From: Anodontia alba
Lineage: Eukaryota; Mollusca; Bivalvia; Lucinida; Lucinidae
Length of the DNA stretch: 64,000 bases
Reading direction: 5' to 3'
NCBI GenBank assembly: GCA_964016985.1
Contig: OZ024825.1
Location: forward strand, 39,369,557 to 39,433,556
Shown here in pieces: positions 23,712-34,751 of this stretch. The translations under genes were made by a program, and so were the position numbers. Numbering within the stretch: position 1 is the first letter of the stretch; every line of letters starts with the position of its first letter. Under the pieces are notes generated by a model. That model made no database searches. It worked only from the letters and a program-made list of their open reading frames with translations, and had not been told where the DNA came from.

Positions 23712-23869
23712 TGCTGATTGGAAAGTCTTTCGAAAAGCATTAACTTGCGTGCTTGATATTACCCAAACTATTTACAAAAGGTTATACTTATTGGATTGTA
23801 ACTTGCGTTTGGATTCATTTCAGCAAGTTTCGGCTAATTTATGCCCACCGCAGAGAAGTTAGAGAACAT

Positions 23870-26120
23870 GTTGGCTTCTTAAAAAGAATCCAAACTGCTT
23901 TCTGTTGAACAGAGCAAACTGAGAAAGTGAACTGCTCTTTTTAGTATGCAATACAACATGCAACAATACAAAATCGGGCATGCAGCTACAAAATAACTGA
24001 TATAAAATGACAACCAACACTATTTAACCACTACCTGCGCAAATACTGCAGACGACAAAATGATCTTTTTTTTATTTTTCCAGAAAATAGGCTATGTTCA
24101 TTTGCATGAGAAGCCAAACACTATTTTCTGGGGAAAATCAGAAATATTAGAAAATAGCGTGTGCTGAAATGTCTACCCAGCACGCTAAATGTTAAAAAAC
24201 AAACACCCTGTCCAGCTTTGATAATAGGGTTCACAACAGGATTGTGGATATAAGACATAAAGGGATCCAGAATGTTTTATCCAAATAAAAGTGTGTAGAT
24301 TATATAGAAAATGACCATATAAGGTCATTTTCTATAGAATCTATACATTTTTGTTTGGATACAACAAGCTTATTTTACCCAACGTGGTTTTAATTTACAC
24401 AAACGGGCAGAAACGAAACACGTTTATTGAAACTGGCCGAAATGAACACTAGCATTTGGGGATGTAAACATTAGGAGTTCATTAGAATGACAAAATTGTG
24501 CCTCCTGTCGTTGCTTTTGAAACTACTGAGATGTTCAAAAGCCTTAAGGAGGTTTTGCGAATTGCAAGTTCGCCGTCTGTGCAGTTTCTCACCTCATACA
24601 CTTTCGCGGAAAGAGGTTTCGTTACATATACAATGTTCGTTTTCGCTACGCAAGTTTGCTACTTGTATGTTTTCACCAGCCAGTATGATAAAAGTAGCTT
24701 TAAAATGTACTTGGATGAGTAGATGCAAATGTTTAATATAAACTTTTTATATGAGACAAGCACATTATAAGATACCTAAAAAAAAACATTTAAGAATTAC
24801 AGAGGAAATAGCCTTCCTGACTAAAACTGCCCCAGGCCAAATAGGCCCCAAGTACTGTAACCCAAACGGTTATTTAAGTATGAAAAGTTTATGGTAAAAA
24901 TCAAAATTCACTGAATTGCGTTATTTTAACAATATGAGTTTGTATTATGGTATATTGGCATGCTTAATTACTTTTAAAGACATGTTCATTCATAAACTTT
25001 CTTTTAGCCTATGAAGAAATATTACATAGGAATTGAATTTCTATAGTTTGCATACTACCTGTTACAGCACTTAATTATGCGCGACAACCTGTATGGAAAG
25101 TTGGTCTTAAATATCTCACTTTTGCTGACACTGAAAAGACTCAAAATCCCAGTCAAAATAGGAATAAGTAGAACTAAAAGATGTATGACAGTCTGAGCAA
25201 GGTATTTGGAGAAATTTTACATGGTTTGAATTGCAGATGGTCAAGACGTGTTTTATTTTAATTTAGGGTAATTACAGTACAGTAGCTATTGATAAAAGCG
25301 TGTTGATCTGATGGAACAGTAACAGTTCAGACATTGATCAGAATGCTTCTTCAGTGACCTGGGTCTACATTGTTGGGCACTGCATAATAAGAAACAAAAG
25401 CAGTCTGATCTTATATGGGTCTAAAGTGTTTGCTTAGACCCGTTTTCTCCGTGAAATATGTATGGTAATAACTGCTGCACTCTTGATCTGATTTAGATCT
25501 ATACTGTTATAAATAGCATAAAAAACAGTCTGATCTGGCCTAGGTCTTCACATAGGTTTAAGTTTTAGCAGAATAATTTTCAAAAACATTTACAATGATT
25601 TATGTAAAGACTGTGGCCGATCTGACCTGGATCGACAATATTATACAGAGTATACGAAGAAAACGGTATGGTCTGATCTGGGTACATCATGTTTACTCAG
25701 GGCCTGCTTCTACGAATAATTACGATAATAAGTGTTTTCATCTGATCCGGGACGACATGGGTCATCACAGTTTAAGAAGACAACATTCTGCTCTGATCTG
25801 GATCATCGCTATTTGTTCAGACCTGTTTGTCCGGTCATTAACGGTAATTACGGAACATCCTTACACGACACCGTTTCGCTTGGCACGCTTTATTTATATA
25901 AACAGTCAAAGCTGATAAATGCCTAGCCATTTGAGCCGAAAAGGTGCAAATTCTTGCGGATGGCGTAATCTCCAGCACGAAACAGATGCGAAAACTACCG
26001 AGTAGTGAAACAGCTTCCGGAAAGGTGCGAAACCTGTAAGGAAGCAAGACCTCTGACAACCGTTCATATTCTTCGTTTAACTTCCCTTATCAGAGGTGTG
26101 CATTTGTAGCATTTCTGTAA
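23870..26120. repeat. Tandem duplication, copy B (empty site)
   Basis: Parallel to copy A without the array element; the junction reads ACATTTTTGTTTGG at about 24345-24358. Copies differ by many substitutions and small indels, so the duplication is not recent. The hairpin relative is at about 24062-24145. Confidence 0.75.
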
Positions 26121-26194
26121 AAGCAAGGGGAATAATTTTTGAGTATGCTAACATCTGTAGAATCTTTTGGGGGTTACGGCTGATATACCGGATT

Positions 26195-26390
26195 TTATTT
26201 ATTTATTTATTTATTTTGGTATGGCTGATATACCGTATATATTTTTTTTGGGGGGAGGGGGGGGGGGATAGTTGGGAGGGGAGTAAACACTAGTTGCTGG
26301 GGCCCAGCCTGTAGTAGACAAACCAGAGTACCATCCCCCTGCCCCCCTCCCCCCCCCCCACGACCCCCCCTCCCCCACACACACAACCAC
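26195..26390. repeat. Low-complexity G/C-run region
   Basis: A (TTTA)n tract, then G runs (26250-26270), then C runs (26334-26375) that would form G-quadruplexes on the minus strand. A further C-run block lies at 26826-26848. Open frames here are composition artefacts. Confidence 0.8.
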
Positions 26391-26399
26391 CACCAACAA

Positions 26400-27380
26400 C
26401 CTGTGTCGTGTCCATAGTTCTTGGTTTGATATTTCGGGTATAAATATAAACATATTTCAGTTGATGGTTTTTGTTAGTATGTTAATAAATAATAATAATA
26501 ATAATGATAATAATAATAATCTGATACCCTGAATTTATTTTAATTTTATTTATTTGAAAGGAACTTTGTTTTAACGAGGAAATAATGACAGTTACATGCA
26601 TGAACACGGAAGTTCTGCTTGCGGTAAACGAAATCTTTGTGCTATTTTACGTCTCTAAGCAGTATTTTGACTTTTAATACTGTACTTTAATGAAGCAATA
26701 AAATCAATTTTGACACCTTCAAGGTAGACGATTACATTCTTTTTTATTATTTTGTTGTACGTGTATTTCATTGATATGTTCTACAATGACCTCTATCCTG
26801 ATATGCAGCGTATTAAAGATTGCCCACCCCCCCCCCCCCCACCCCCCCGAAACCTCTCGCCTTCTCTCCGATTCAGCGATACATCGAGTTAAATAGGAAA
26901 ATAAAATAAAAATAGATGATTTATGCATTTCTGATTTAACGATAACTTTTTATAAGTTATTTTCAAAATCTACATTTATTGCACTTTTACAAGGTATGAA
27001 AATTTTCAAAATGACTTCATATCTTAGTTCTTCCCTATGCGTTTGAAATTTAGACTATTTGTGCCAATATATTACCATTATATTTTGTCAAAAATTATCA
27101 AAACGCTAATTTTAGCCTCTATTTTAAAATGGTTGCCTTTTCAGGGAAAGTTTTATAAGTTATCACCACAAAGAGATTTTTCTATAGTTTGTACTGGTAT
27201 ATAACAAGTAGAATAAGTATGTTTCTTCATTCGTCCATTTCGCTCTAAACTTGTGAAATTAAGCTTTCCCGAACTATCGCCAAGATGTTTGAAATAGTCT
27301 GTCCAATAATAGAATCATGGCCATAGCGACCTAGGGGAAATAACTGGCATGTCAACTGCCGCTTCTCATAGGTAACTTTC
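26400..27380. other. Non-coding, AT-rich
   Basis: Contains an (AAT)n tract near 26485-26520 and the C-run block. No coding signal. Confidence 0.5.
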
Positions 27381-27430
27381 CAAGTAGCGCCCCTTAGCGG
27401 ATTGACGCATCGAAATGCTCGCTACTTACC

Positions 27431-27455
27431 CGGACAGTTTGGCGCATGCGCACAA
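27431..27455 (-). other. Possible first coding exon on the minus strand
   Basis: An ATG inside the NRF1-like palindrome reads ATG CGC CAA ACT GTC CGG and runs into a consensus donor GTAAGTAG. The phase (0) is compatible with the LTV1 exon at 101-221, also on the minus strand. That join would require an intron of about 27 kb and is only a hypothesis. Confidence 0.25.
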
Positions 27456-27470
27456 CAATGTGAAACAGGT
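27438..27470. promoter_or_regulatory. NRF1-like site, possible promoter
   Basis: GGCGCATGCGCAC contains the palindromic NRF1 core GCGCATGCGC, typical of housekeeping promoters near their start sites. The surrounding 150 bases are richer in CpG than neighbouring DNA. Confidence 0.4.
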
Positions 27471-27559
27471 CTATTTACTCGCGGCTCTCGGGCCAGTTAA
27501 TATTCGTCTTTTATAATCTCCCCTTCTGCGGTTTCGAAAACGTCGAGCAGTTTGCAAAT

Positions 27560-28060
27560 CCTGTTTATTATAGGCATAGGCCTACAGGACTTGTTTCGTG
27601 CATCACCATCTTAAAACATGTCAGAGATAAGAAAAATGATAGATTTATGAAAACTCATATTATGAATAACTGACCCGGGAACAAATCGGAAGCAACTCGG
27701 GACCGAAATCGCCATCCAGGAATACAATGTCTCTTAATTTTCGCCTGGTAACACAGTTCAGGGAACAATATGTACTTATTATGTTTGTATTGCTTGTATA
27801 TGTTGAATTTTAGTACTTTACTCTGTATCTGATGATATAAAACAATCAAACGTTTTTTTTTGTTGTTTTTTTTTTTTTTTTTTTTTTTCCTCCTAGTGTT
27901 ACAATACAGCTAATCGAAATTCCGGCTCCTGGATCGTCTTATCAGTCTCACTGGGAAGAGGTGGGAGGGGTAGCAAAACGAGAAAAGCAGATTCATTATA
28001 GTCTATAAGTTAAGAACTGTAAATATACATTGCACACTGCCTATCTTTTTATGGACACAT
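27560..28060. other. Non-coding; poly-T tract
   Basis: T-rich run at 27853-27888. Nothing else recognised. Confidence 0.4.
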
Positions 28061-28061
28061 T

Positions 28062-28431
28062 CTAATAAATACATGTACCTGACATAGTCAATCTCAAATG
28101 TAGTACCGGTTTCAAGGTATTTAGAGGAAGTTTATAATGTGGGAGTTGTAGATGATAGTTACGACAATTACGGTAGGTTGTGTGAATAGAAGTTGTTAAA
28201 AGTATGTTGTTCCGACAAGGTGTGAAACTTCTAGCAGCAAAATGCAATGTACCGAAAACTCTGACAACCATCAAACGCAGAGGGTGGTCGCGAGGAATCA
28301 AAATCAGTCCTCGTGTCCATCGAAGCTGCACGATCCTGAACCTTTCTAATTCTTCCTGGACTACTATTCTACGTGGGTCCCAAACAGGGCTAGCATACAC
28401 CAGGATTGGTCGCACCAACTCCTTGTATGCC
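28062..28431 (-). pseudogene. Non-LTR retrotransposon ORF2, 3' part (split)
   Basis: Minus-strand translation MAYKELVRPILVYASPVWDP followed by an LERF-QLR-TRG segment matches the region after the RT domain of CR1/Jockey-type LINEs, where a (Y)(S)xxWDP motif is usual. It continues a frame that begins on the far side of the LTR element at 33364-33400: the residues QDVKE before MAYKE are encoded there. Downstream the frame shows deletions and loses similarity. A decayed copy, split by the Steamer-like insertion. Confidence 0.75.
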
Positions 28432-28436
28432 ATTTC
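28432..28436. repeat. 5 bp target-site duplication (left)
   Basis: ATTTC immediately before the left LTR, matched by ATTTC at 33364-33368 just after the right LTR. Confidence 0.92.
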
Positions 28437-28622
28437 TGTAATGTTTGTGGGCTATGAGACACTCAGAACAATGTATGATTATACAACTTTAATATGTGAT
28501 TACTAAACAGCTACACTACATAACAGATACAACTCTAAGACTGACACAGTATCCAAGCAACAGAAAAACTATACTTCCAATTATAAGGTATTATAGACTT
28601 GCTGAAAGTACATTTCTTTACA
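28437..28622 (-). repeat. 3' LTR
   Basis: 186 bp, ends TG...CA in both readings (TGTAATGTTTGTGG ... TTTCTTTACA on the plus strand). On the minus strand it contains ATTAAA, a possible polyadenylation signal. Identical to the other LTR by direct reading. Confidence 0.93.
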
Positions 28623-28633
28623 TCTCCCTCTTT
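28623..28633 (-). other. Polypurine tract
   Basis: Minus strand AAAGAGGGAGA directly abuts the 3' LTR, the expected place for plus-strand DNA priming. Confidence 0.85.
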
Positions 28634-28639
28634 AAAGTT

Positions 28640-29200
28640 TTTATTTTATCAATTTACTTATTTATTATTTTTAAATTAAGAGTAAAATTTTCTATCCGCT
28701 TTACTGCAAGTCTATGGAAGTTTTTGTCTCACAATGTTTTTCTTGTTTGTTTCAAGCTAATTTCTGTTTATCTAAGATAACAAAATTTTATCAGGAACAT
28801 ATGTCTGGGCTATGTTCAAAAAACAATTAACAATGAAAATGGTCCTTCTTTATCATTAAGAGAAAATTAATGGTCAGATTGCTTACACTTGTTCAAGACA
28901 AAAAACAATAAAACATATAATTACCAGGGTGTGCTGACTTTTCTTACAAATGAAAGTTGCAAATAATTGGATATAATCAGGAAACAGCATTTTTCCCTAT
29001 TCTCTGATATATCAGTAATAAAGGTATCTTATGGCTCAAAAGCAAAATGCAATATTGCTCCAAAGCAAAAATGTACCTTATGTCACTTTAAAAAGTTTTC
29101 CTGATAATTCTTTGTTTTACCGTAATATATGTAAAGATTACGTATCTTTACCACTTTTAATTACATATGGGGATTATTGTGCCCCATTAATCCAAACTTA
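28640..29200 (-). other. Non-coding spacer between pol stop and 3' LTR
   Basis: About 560 bases of AT-rich sequence inside the element. No envelope-like frame is present, which fits Ty3/gypsy elements without env. Confidence 0.7.
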
Positions 29201-29203
29201 GAA

Positions 29204-32200
29204 TCACTTCATCACATAATCATCAAAACGCATTGGCATTTTCACTTGTCTGCCACTTGAAGTGTATTTCTTTGAATCACTCTGCGAAATATTTGATGAG
29301 GGTTGTTCAACAAAGTTTGAACTGTTCTTTGATGAAATGTTCTCCTGACAGTCGTAGAAGATTTCAGGCTCTTCACTGCGGTTTTCCGATGTTTTTAACA
29401 GATGTCTCCTGTTTCTTCTAAGTTTCTGTCCTTTTTCAGTTTGTATTACATAAGATCTAGGTGTGTCGGCTCTCTGTTCGACTGTTCCTGGTTCCCATTT
29501 ATTTTCATTTCTCACACGAATCTGATCACCTGGATTAAGTTGGGGTAGGGATTTTGCTCCACGATCATAATAATACTTTTGAATATGCTGCCTTTCATTC
29601 AGCGCATTCTGCACATTTGCTCCATCATGGTACTGAGGTTTAAGAAGTGAATCATTCACAGGTAATTGTGTTCGAGTCCTTCTTCCCATTAACAGTTGTG
29701 AAGGAGACAAATTTATGCCTTCTATGGGAGTATTTCTGTATTCCAGTATTGCTAAGTACGGATCAGAGTTTGATTTCTTTGCCTTTTTCAGTACGTTTTT
29801 ACAAATTTGAACATATTTTTCAATAAATCCCATACTTTGTGAATACCTTGGTGAGGATGTAACATGTTCAAATCCATAATTTTCAGCAAATTCTTTAAAT
29901 TGTTCACTTGCAAAAGCAGGTCCATTGTCACTTTTCAGGATTTTCGGTATTCCCCATCTTGAGAAATTTTCTTTCAAGACATTTATTACGCTTTTGCTTG
30001 AACTACTGGCTATTTTCTTTACCTCAAAGAATTTAGAGTAATAACATGCCAGTACTATGTAAGTGTCTTTGTCAAGTTCAAATAAGTCTGTTGCACATAT
30101 TTCCCATGGCTTACTTGGTATTTCATGAGGAATCATGGGTTCCTTAGCCTGTGCACTTTTAAATTCATTACATATTGCACATTGGCTTACTATGTCTTTT
30201 ATCTGTGCAGCCATTCCTTGCCAATAGAACACATCTTTGGCTCTGCTTATGCATTTATTAATTCCAAGGTGGCTTTTCTGGTGAATCTGTTCAATTACAT
30301 TTTTCTGCATGGATTTAGGAATAATTACGTTTTCACCTTTCAACATCAGTCCTTCAAAATACGAAATCTCATCTCTGAAATTCCAATAATGAGTGATGCG
30401 CGGATTTATTTCCTTTTTGTTTTCAGGCCATCCCCTTAGAACTGTGTCTTTCAGAATATTTAATTCCATGTCTTTAAGCGTTTCCTCTTTCAATTCTGAA
30501 AGTTTTCTCTGCGAGCAAGGAAGATTTTCTATAGAGAAAATACTATAGTCGGAATCACAGATAGGACTTTCATCCTGCGAAACACATGCTCTACTCAAAG
30601 TGTCTGCTATCCATAACTCACGACCGCTTTTATAATGTACTCGTAAGTCATATTTCTGCACTTTCAACATCATTCTTTGTATTCTAGGTGGCATTTGAGC
30701 TAAAGGCTTTTTGAATATGCTCTCTAAAGGTCTATGATCAGTTTCAACATGTATAGGACCCTTGGCATATATGTATTCATGAAACTTTGTTGCTCCAAAT
30801 ACTATTGCTGCCATCTCTTTCTCTATCTGAGCATAGTTCTGTTCAGATTTGTTCAATGCCCGGGATGCATATGCCACTGGATGTCCATTCTGAAGAATAC
30901 ATGCACCTAGTGCATCCTTTGAACTATCTACAGATAACAATACATCTTCATTTTCATCATAAAACTGTAATACAGGTGCTGTTGTGATAGCCTTTTTTAG
31001 TTCATTGAAGCTTTTCTTTTGGGAGTCTTCCCAATGCCATTCAACATTTTTCTCCAAAAGCTGTCTCAGAGGCTGATTTATACCTGATAAGTTTGAAATA
31101 AACTTTCCAAGGTAATTAACTGTACCCATGAACCTTTGTAGCTCTTTTTTATTCCTTGGTTCTGGTATTTCCATTATTGCTCTTACTTTTTCAGAACTTG
31201 GCTTCAACCCTTCAGTACCAAATGTATGTCCAACATAAGCTACTTCTGACAGCCCTATTTTACATTTGCTTTTGTTCAGTTTCATATTGGCTTGTTTTAT
31301 TCTGTCTAAAACAGCACAAAGACGCTCATTATGCTCTTTTTTATCTTTTCCCCAGATCAATATGTCGTCGGCAATAACTTCACAACCTTCAATATTTTCC
31401 AGTATTTGTGAAACTGCTCTTTGGAAGACTTCACTCGAGCTTTTTATTCCGAACGGCAATCTAAGATATTTATATCTTCCAAATGGGGAATTAAATGTAG
31501 TGTACGTCTGAGAATCTCTAGTGATTTTTATTTGCCAATATCCATTTGATGCATCTAAAACACTGTATATTTTAGCATTTTTCACCTTTGCTGCGACTTC
31601 TTCAACAGTTTTCATTGGAAAGTGTTCTCTTAGGATACTCTTATTTAGCTCCCTTGGGTCTAAACATAGTCGTACATCTTTATTTGGTTTTTCCACCACA
31701 ACTAATGAGTTCACCCATTCAGTAGGTTCCGTTACTTTTTGAATGACCCTCATTTTTTCTAGTCGATCAAGCTCATTTTTCACCTTATTTCTCAATGCAT
31801 ACGGGATCTTCCTTGGTGGGTTTATTATCGGTTTTGCATCTTTTTCCAAACGAATTCTATATTCAGTTGGTAAGCATCCAAGGCCTTCAAAAACGTCTCT
31901 GTAATTTTCAAGAATTTCTTCACTTGATGTATTTTCACAGTTTAGACTAAATAGTCTGGAAATTAAGTTTAACTCCAAACATGCTTTTAATCCAAATAAG
32001 GGTGTTAATTTGTCCTTCACTATCTCAAATTCTATAGGCACATACTTGTTTTTCGTTGATACAAGCAATGTAACTTTCCCCACAGTGTTCAATCTGTGAC
32101 CCGAATATGATACAAGTCTTGACTTTGATGGTTTCAGTGGCCTGTCACTAATCTGATTGTAAATATGCAATGGCAATACATTGCACTGTGCACCAGTATC

Positions 32201-33106
32201 AAGTTTCATACTGACAGTTTTTTTACATATTTTAACATTTACTTTCCAGTCACCAGCATTCTGATCAGTTTCCACAGAATCTAAGAAAATGTCTGTGTCA
32301 CTGTCATTTTCTTGAAGCTCATGCATCTTTTTACTTCTACATTGTCTCATAAAGTGATTCTTCTTTTTACAGTTCATGCAGATTTTACCAAAAGCTGGGC
32401 ACTTACGTGGCTCATGCTTATATCCACATTTTCCACATTTCTGTTTTTGTTGGGAAGCAGCTGGTCTATTTTCAGTGTTTTTCATCAGTTTATTTTTGTC
32501 AGATTTCTTTCTAACAAAGTCAATGTTACTTCCTGAGGCTCCTGCCGAGGCTGTTTGTAACACTTTTAATTGTTGTGATGATGCTTCTGCAGCTCTGCAT
32601 ATGTCAACAGCTTTCTGCAAGGTTAGATCTGTTTCCCGAAGTAATCTGCTTCTTACAGTATCCATAATTACACCACATACAATTCTGTCTTTGATGAGAG
32701 AATCTGATAAGTCTCCAAATTCACATGATTTGGACAAAATTCTTAATTCTGTCACGTATGAGTCAATAGATTCTCCTTCTTTCTGGTTTCTTGTATTGAA
32801 CTGGTGTCTCTCATATGTCACATTACACTTCGGAGTGCAGTATTTTTCAAACTTTGACAACACTTTGCTCATTTTCTTATCATCCCCTTCATTATCACCT
32901 TCTTCATTCCATCGAAATGTATTGAAAATTTCAATAGCATCAGGTCCAATGACATGAAGTAGAGTAGCACATTTTATATTCTCGGTAGAATTGCTAATTC
33001 CTGCCGCTGTAATATAAATCTCAAATTGTTGTTTAAATTTCCTGAAATTGTCCTTCAAGTTTCCAGTTAACAACAATTTTTCTGGAGGATGCAAATTTTT
33101 TGCCAT
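29204..33106 (-). CDS. Gag-Pol polyprotein of the Steamer-like element
   Basis: 1,300 residues in a single frame. N-terminal Gag capsid region (about 1-200); two zinc knuckles at about 224-256 (CX2CX3HX4C then CX2CX4HX4C); aspartic protease with DTGA at about 303-306; reverse transcriptase about 430-610 with SVLDASNGYWQI and the catalytic VIADD at 577-581; RNase H about 720-835 with SVDSS and ETDH; integrase with an HHCC zinc domain (about 942-979) and catalytic D1007, D1060 and E1096. The match QSMGFIEK replaces the usual QSNGxxEK around the glutamate. Gag and Pol are fused without frameshift or stop, as in Steamer. The ATG lies 71 bases inside the 5' LTR boundary. No inactivating change is seen. 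Confidence 0.95.
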   Translation of the reverse strand: MAKNLHPPEKLLLTGNLKDNFRKFKQQFEIYITAAGISNSTENIKCATLLHVIGPDAIEIFNTFRWNEEGDNEGDDKKMSKVLSKFEKYCTPKCNVTYERHQFNTRNQKEGESIDSYVTELRILSKSCEFGDLSDSLIKDRIVCGVIMDTVRSRLLRETDLTLQKAVDICRAAEASSQQLKVLQTASAGASGSNIDFVRKKSDKNKLMKNTENRPAASQQKQKCGKCGYKHEPRKCPAFGKICMNCKKKNHFMRQCRSKKMHELQENDSDTDIFLDSVETDQNAGDWKVNVKICKKTVSMKLDTGAQCNVLPLHIYNQISDRPLKPSKSRLVSYSGHRLNTVGKVTLLVSTKNKYVPIEFEIVKDKLTPLFGLKACLELNLISRLFSLNCENTSSEEILENYRDVFEGLGCLPTEYRIRLEKDAKPIINPPRKIPYALRNKVKNELDRLEKMRVIQKVTEPTEWVNSLVVVEKPNKDVRLCLDPRELNKSILREHFPMKTVEEVAAKVKNAKIYSVLDASNGYWQIKITRDSQTYTTFNSPFGRYKYLRLPFGIKSSSEVFQRAVSQILENIEGCEVIADDILIWGKDKKEHNERLCAVLDRIKQANMKLNKSKCKIGLSEVAYVGHTFGTEGLKPSSEKVRAIMEIPEPRNKKELQRFMGTVNYLGKFISNLSGINQPLRQLLEKNVEWHWEDSQKKSFNELKKAITTAPVLQFYDENEDVLLSVDSSKDALGACILQNGHPVAYASRALNKSEQNYAQIEKEMAAIVFGATKFHEYIYAKGPIHVETDHRPLESIFKKPLAQMPPRIQRMMLKVQKYDLRVHYKSGRELWIADTLSRACVSQDESPICDSDYSIFSIENLPCSQRKLSELKEETLKDMELNILKDTVLRGWPENKKEINPRITHYWNFRDEISYFEGLMLKGENVIIPKSMQKNVIEQIHQKSHLGINKCISRAKDVFYWQGMAAQIKDIVSQCAICNEFKSAQAKEPMIPHEIPSKPWEICATDLFELDKDTYIVLACYYSKFFEVKKIASSSSKSVINVLKENFSRWGIPKILKSDNGPAFASEQFKEFAENYGFEHVTSSPRYSQSMGFIEKYVQICKNVLKKAKKSNSDPYLAILEYRNTPIEGINLSPSQLLMGRRTRTQLPVNDSLLKPQYHDGANVQNALNERQHIQKYYYDRGAKSLPQLNPGDQIRVRNENKWEPGTVEQRADTPRSYVIQTEKGQKLRRNRRHLLKTSENRSEEPEIFYDCQENISSKNSSNFVEQPSSNISQSDSKKYTSSGRQVKMPMRFDDYVMK

Positions 33107-33159
33107 TTTTTTACGGTAATCAGTTAATCAGAATGTTAATTAATAATATTAATTAATCC

Positions 33160-33177
33160 AGTTGACTTCTGACACCA
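33160..33177 (-). other. Primer-binding site, tRNA-Leu type
   Basis: Adjacent to the 5' LTR the minus strand reads TGGTGTCAGAAGTCAAC. Its first 13 bases are complementary to the 3' end of animal tRNA-Leu species ending ACTTCTGACACCA, the primer type known for Steamer. Confidence 0.8.
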
Positions 33178-33363
33178 TGTAATGTTTGTGGGCTATGAGA
33201 CACTCAGAACAATGTATGATTATACAACTTTAATATGTGATTACTAAACAGCTACACTACATAACAGATACAACTCTAAGACTGACACAGTATCCAAGCA
33301 ACAGAAAAACTATACTTCCAATTATAAGGTATTATAGACTTGCTGAAAGTACATTTCTTTACA
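33178..33363 (-). repeat. 5' LTR
   Basis: 186 bp, identical to 28437-28622. A TTATAAT-like sequence on the minus strand could act as a TATA element. Confidence 0.93.
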
Positions 33364-33368
33364 ATTTC
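33364..33368. repeat. 5 bp target-site duplication (right)
   Basis: ATTTC, matching 28432-28436. Confidence 0.92.
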
Positions 33369-34719
33369 CTTAACATCTTGGTGGCATGATGAGTTACGTC
33401 TTAATTAAGAAACCAAGAGTTCTGTTTGCTTTTGTGCAAACATTGCTTAAACGAGTATTCCATTTCAAATCCTTAGAAATTGCCACACCAAGGTATTTAA
33501 TATTATCCACATTTTCGAGGACTGTTCCTTCTAAGGAGTAAACTGTATTGATCGTTTTGATCCGCTTCCTAGTAAGCTGCATAATGATACATTTTACAGG
33601 CTGAAATCTCATATCCCATTTCCTGGCCCATTTGCACAGTTGATCAATATCCTTTTGGAGTTTTGATATGTCGTCAGTGCTATCGATCTGACGATAGCAG
33701 ACACAGTCATCAGCGAACAGACGAATCTCAGACAGATTGTTGTATTCAAACCATGATGTCATTTATACAAGGAAAACAACAGTGGACCGAAAACAGGTGC
33801 CCATTGCGATTTTGCACCATTGACTACAACACTTTTTTGCCTATTGCACAGAAATGAATCAATCCATACTTAACTTTTTTTCAACTATGTCATCTGTATG
33901 GAGTTTGCATTTCAGAAGTTCACGAGGAGTGTCAAAGGCCTTCTCGAAGTCCAGTATGAATGTATCTACTTGACCTCCTGCATCCCAAATTTTAGCCCAA
34001 TCATTTATTACTGTGATCAACTGAGTTTCGCAGTTACGGTTCTTCCTGAAAGCATGTTGCCTGTCTTATAGAAGCTTGTGTTCATCAAGATGAGTCATAA
34101 TATTTGTTCATACTATGTGTTCAAGCACCTTGCAAGGATACATGTCAAGGGCACTGGACGACAGTTACTTGGTAAAGCTCTGTCGCCCCTCTTATAAACT
34201 GGACAGATGTTAGCAAAAGATCATTCCTTGGGGATTCACCATTATCAAGAGATTTTTGGAACGAATAGACAAATACAGGAGCAAGTTCTACCGCAAGTTC
34301 TTTAAGGACTCTAGGATGAAGTTCATCAGGTCCCAAGCGTTTGAGGGATTTAAGCCTTTCATCATTTTTATAACACCTTCATTTGAAACGTGACTGTCGT
34401 TCATAGGCGGAGCTGACGTCTAAAGTAGAGGGACCTCACTTTCCGAAGTTTTGGGAAATACATCCGTAAATTGACCATTGAACTCCTCAGCCTGCTCAAT
34501 TTTTAGCCAAACCACTACCATTTCACCTTTTGAGAGGAGGGATACCCTGATTGTCTTTCTTCTGACTGTTGGTATATCGATAGAAGTCTTTGGGGTTTAC
34601 CTTAATGTCATCAACCAATTTGTTAACATACAAATCATGCTATTTCTTGATGTCAGCTTTGACTTGCTGTCTCAGTTCCTGAAACGTAGATCTGTGTTTA
34701 CTACTGCCAGTAGTCTTTT

Positions 34720-34751
<32 letters not shown>

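Larger units (their letters stand above)
28437..33363 (-). mobile_element. Steamer-like Ty3/gypsy LTR retrotransposon, complete
   Basis: 4,927 bp with two 186 bp LTRs that read identically base for base, a 5 bp target duplication, a primer-binding site, a polypurine tract and one uninterrupted Gag-Pol frame. The layout (about 5 kb, LTR below 200 bp, one fused frame, tRNA-Leu primer) matches Steamer of the soft-shell clam and its relatives in other bivalves (Mag-type Ty3/gypsy). Identical LTRs imply very recent insertion, and nothing visible would prevent activity. It lies inside an older LINE copy in the same orientation. Confidence 0.9.

Noticed and set aside
28204..28506. A plus-strand 100-codon frame
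   Set aside because: It is antisense to the LINE fragment and runs into the LTR.
32376..32957. A 193-codon open frame on the plus strand
   Set aside because: It is antisense to the Gag region of the Steamer-like element.
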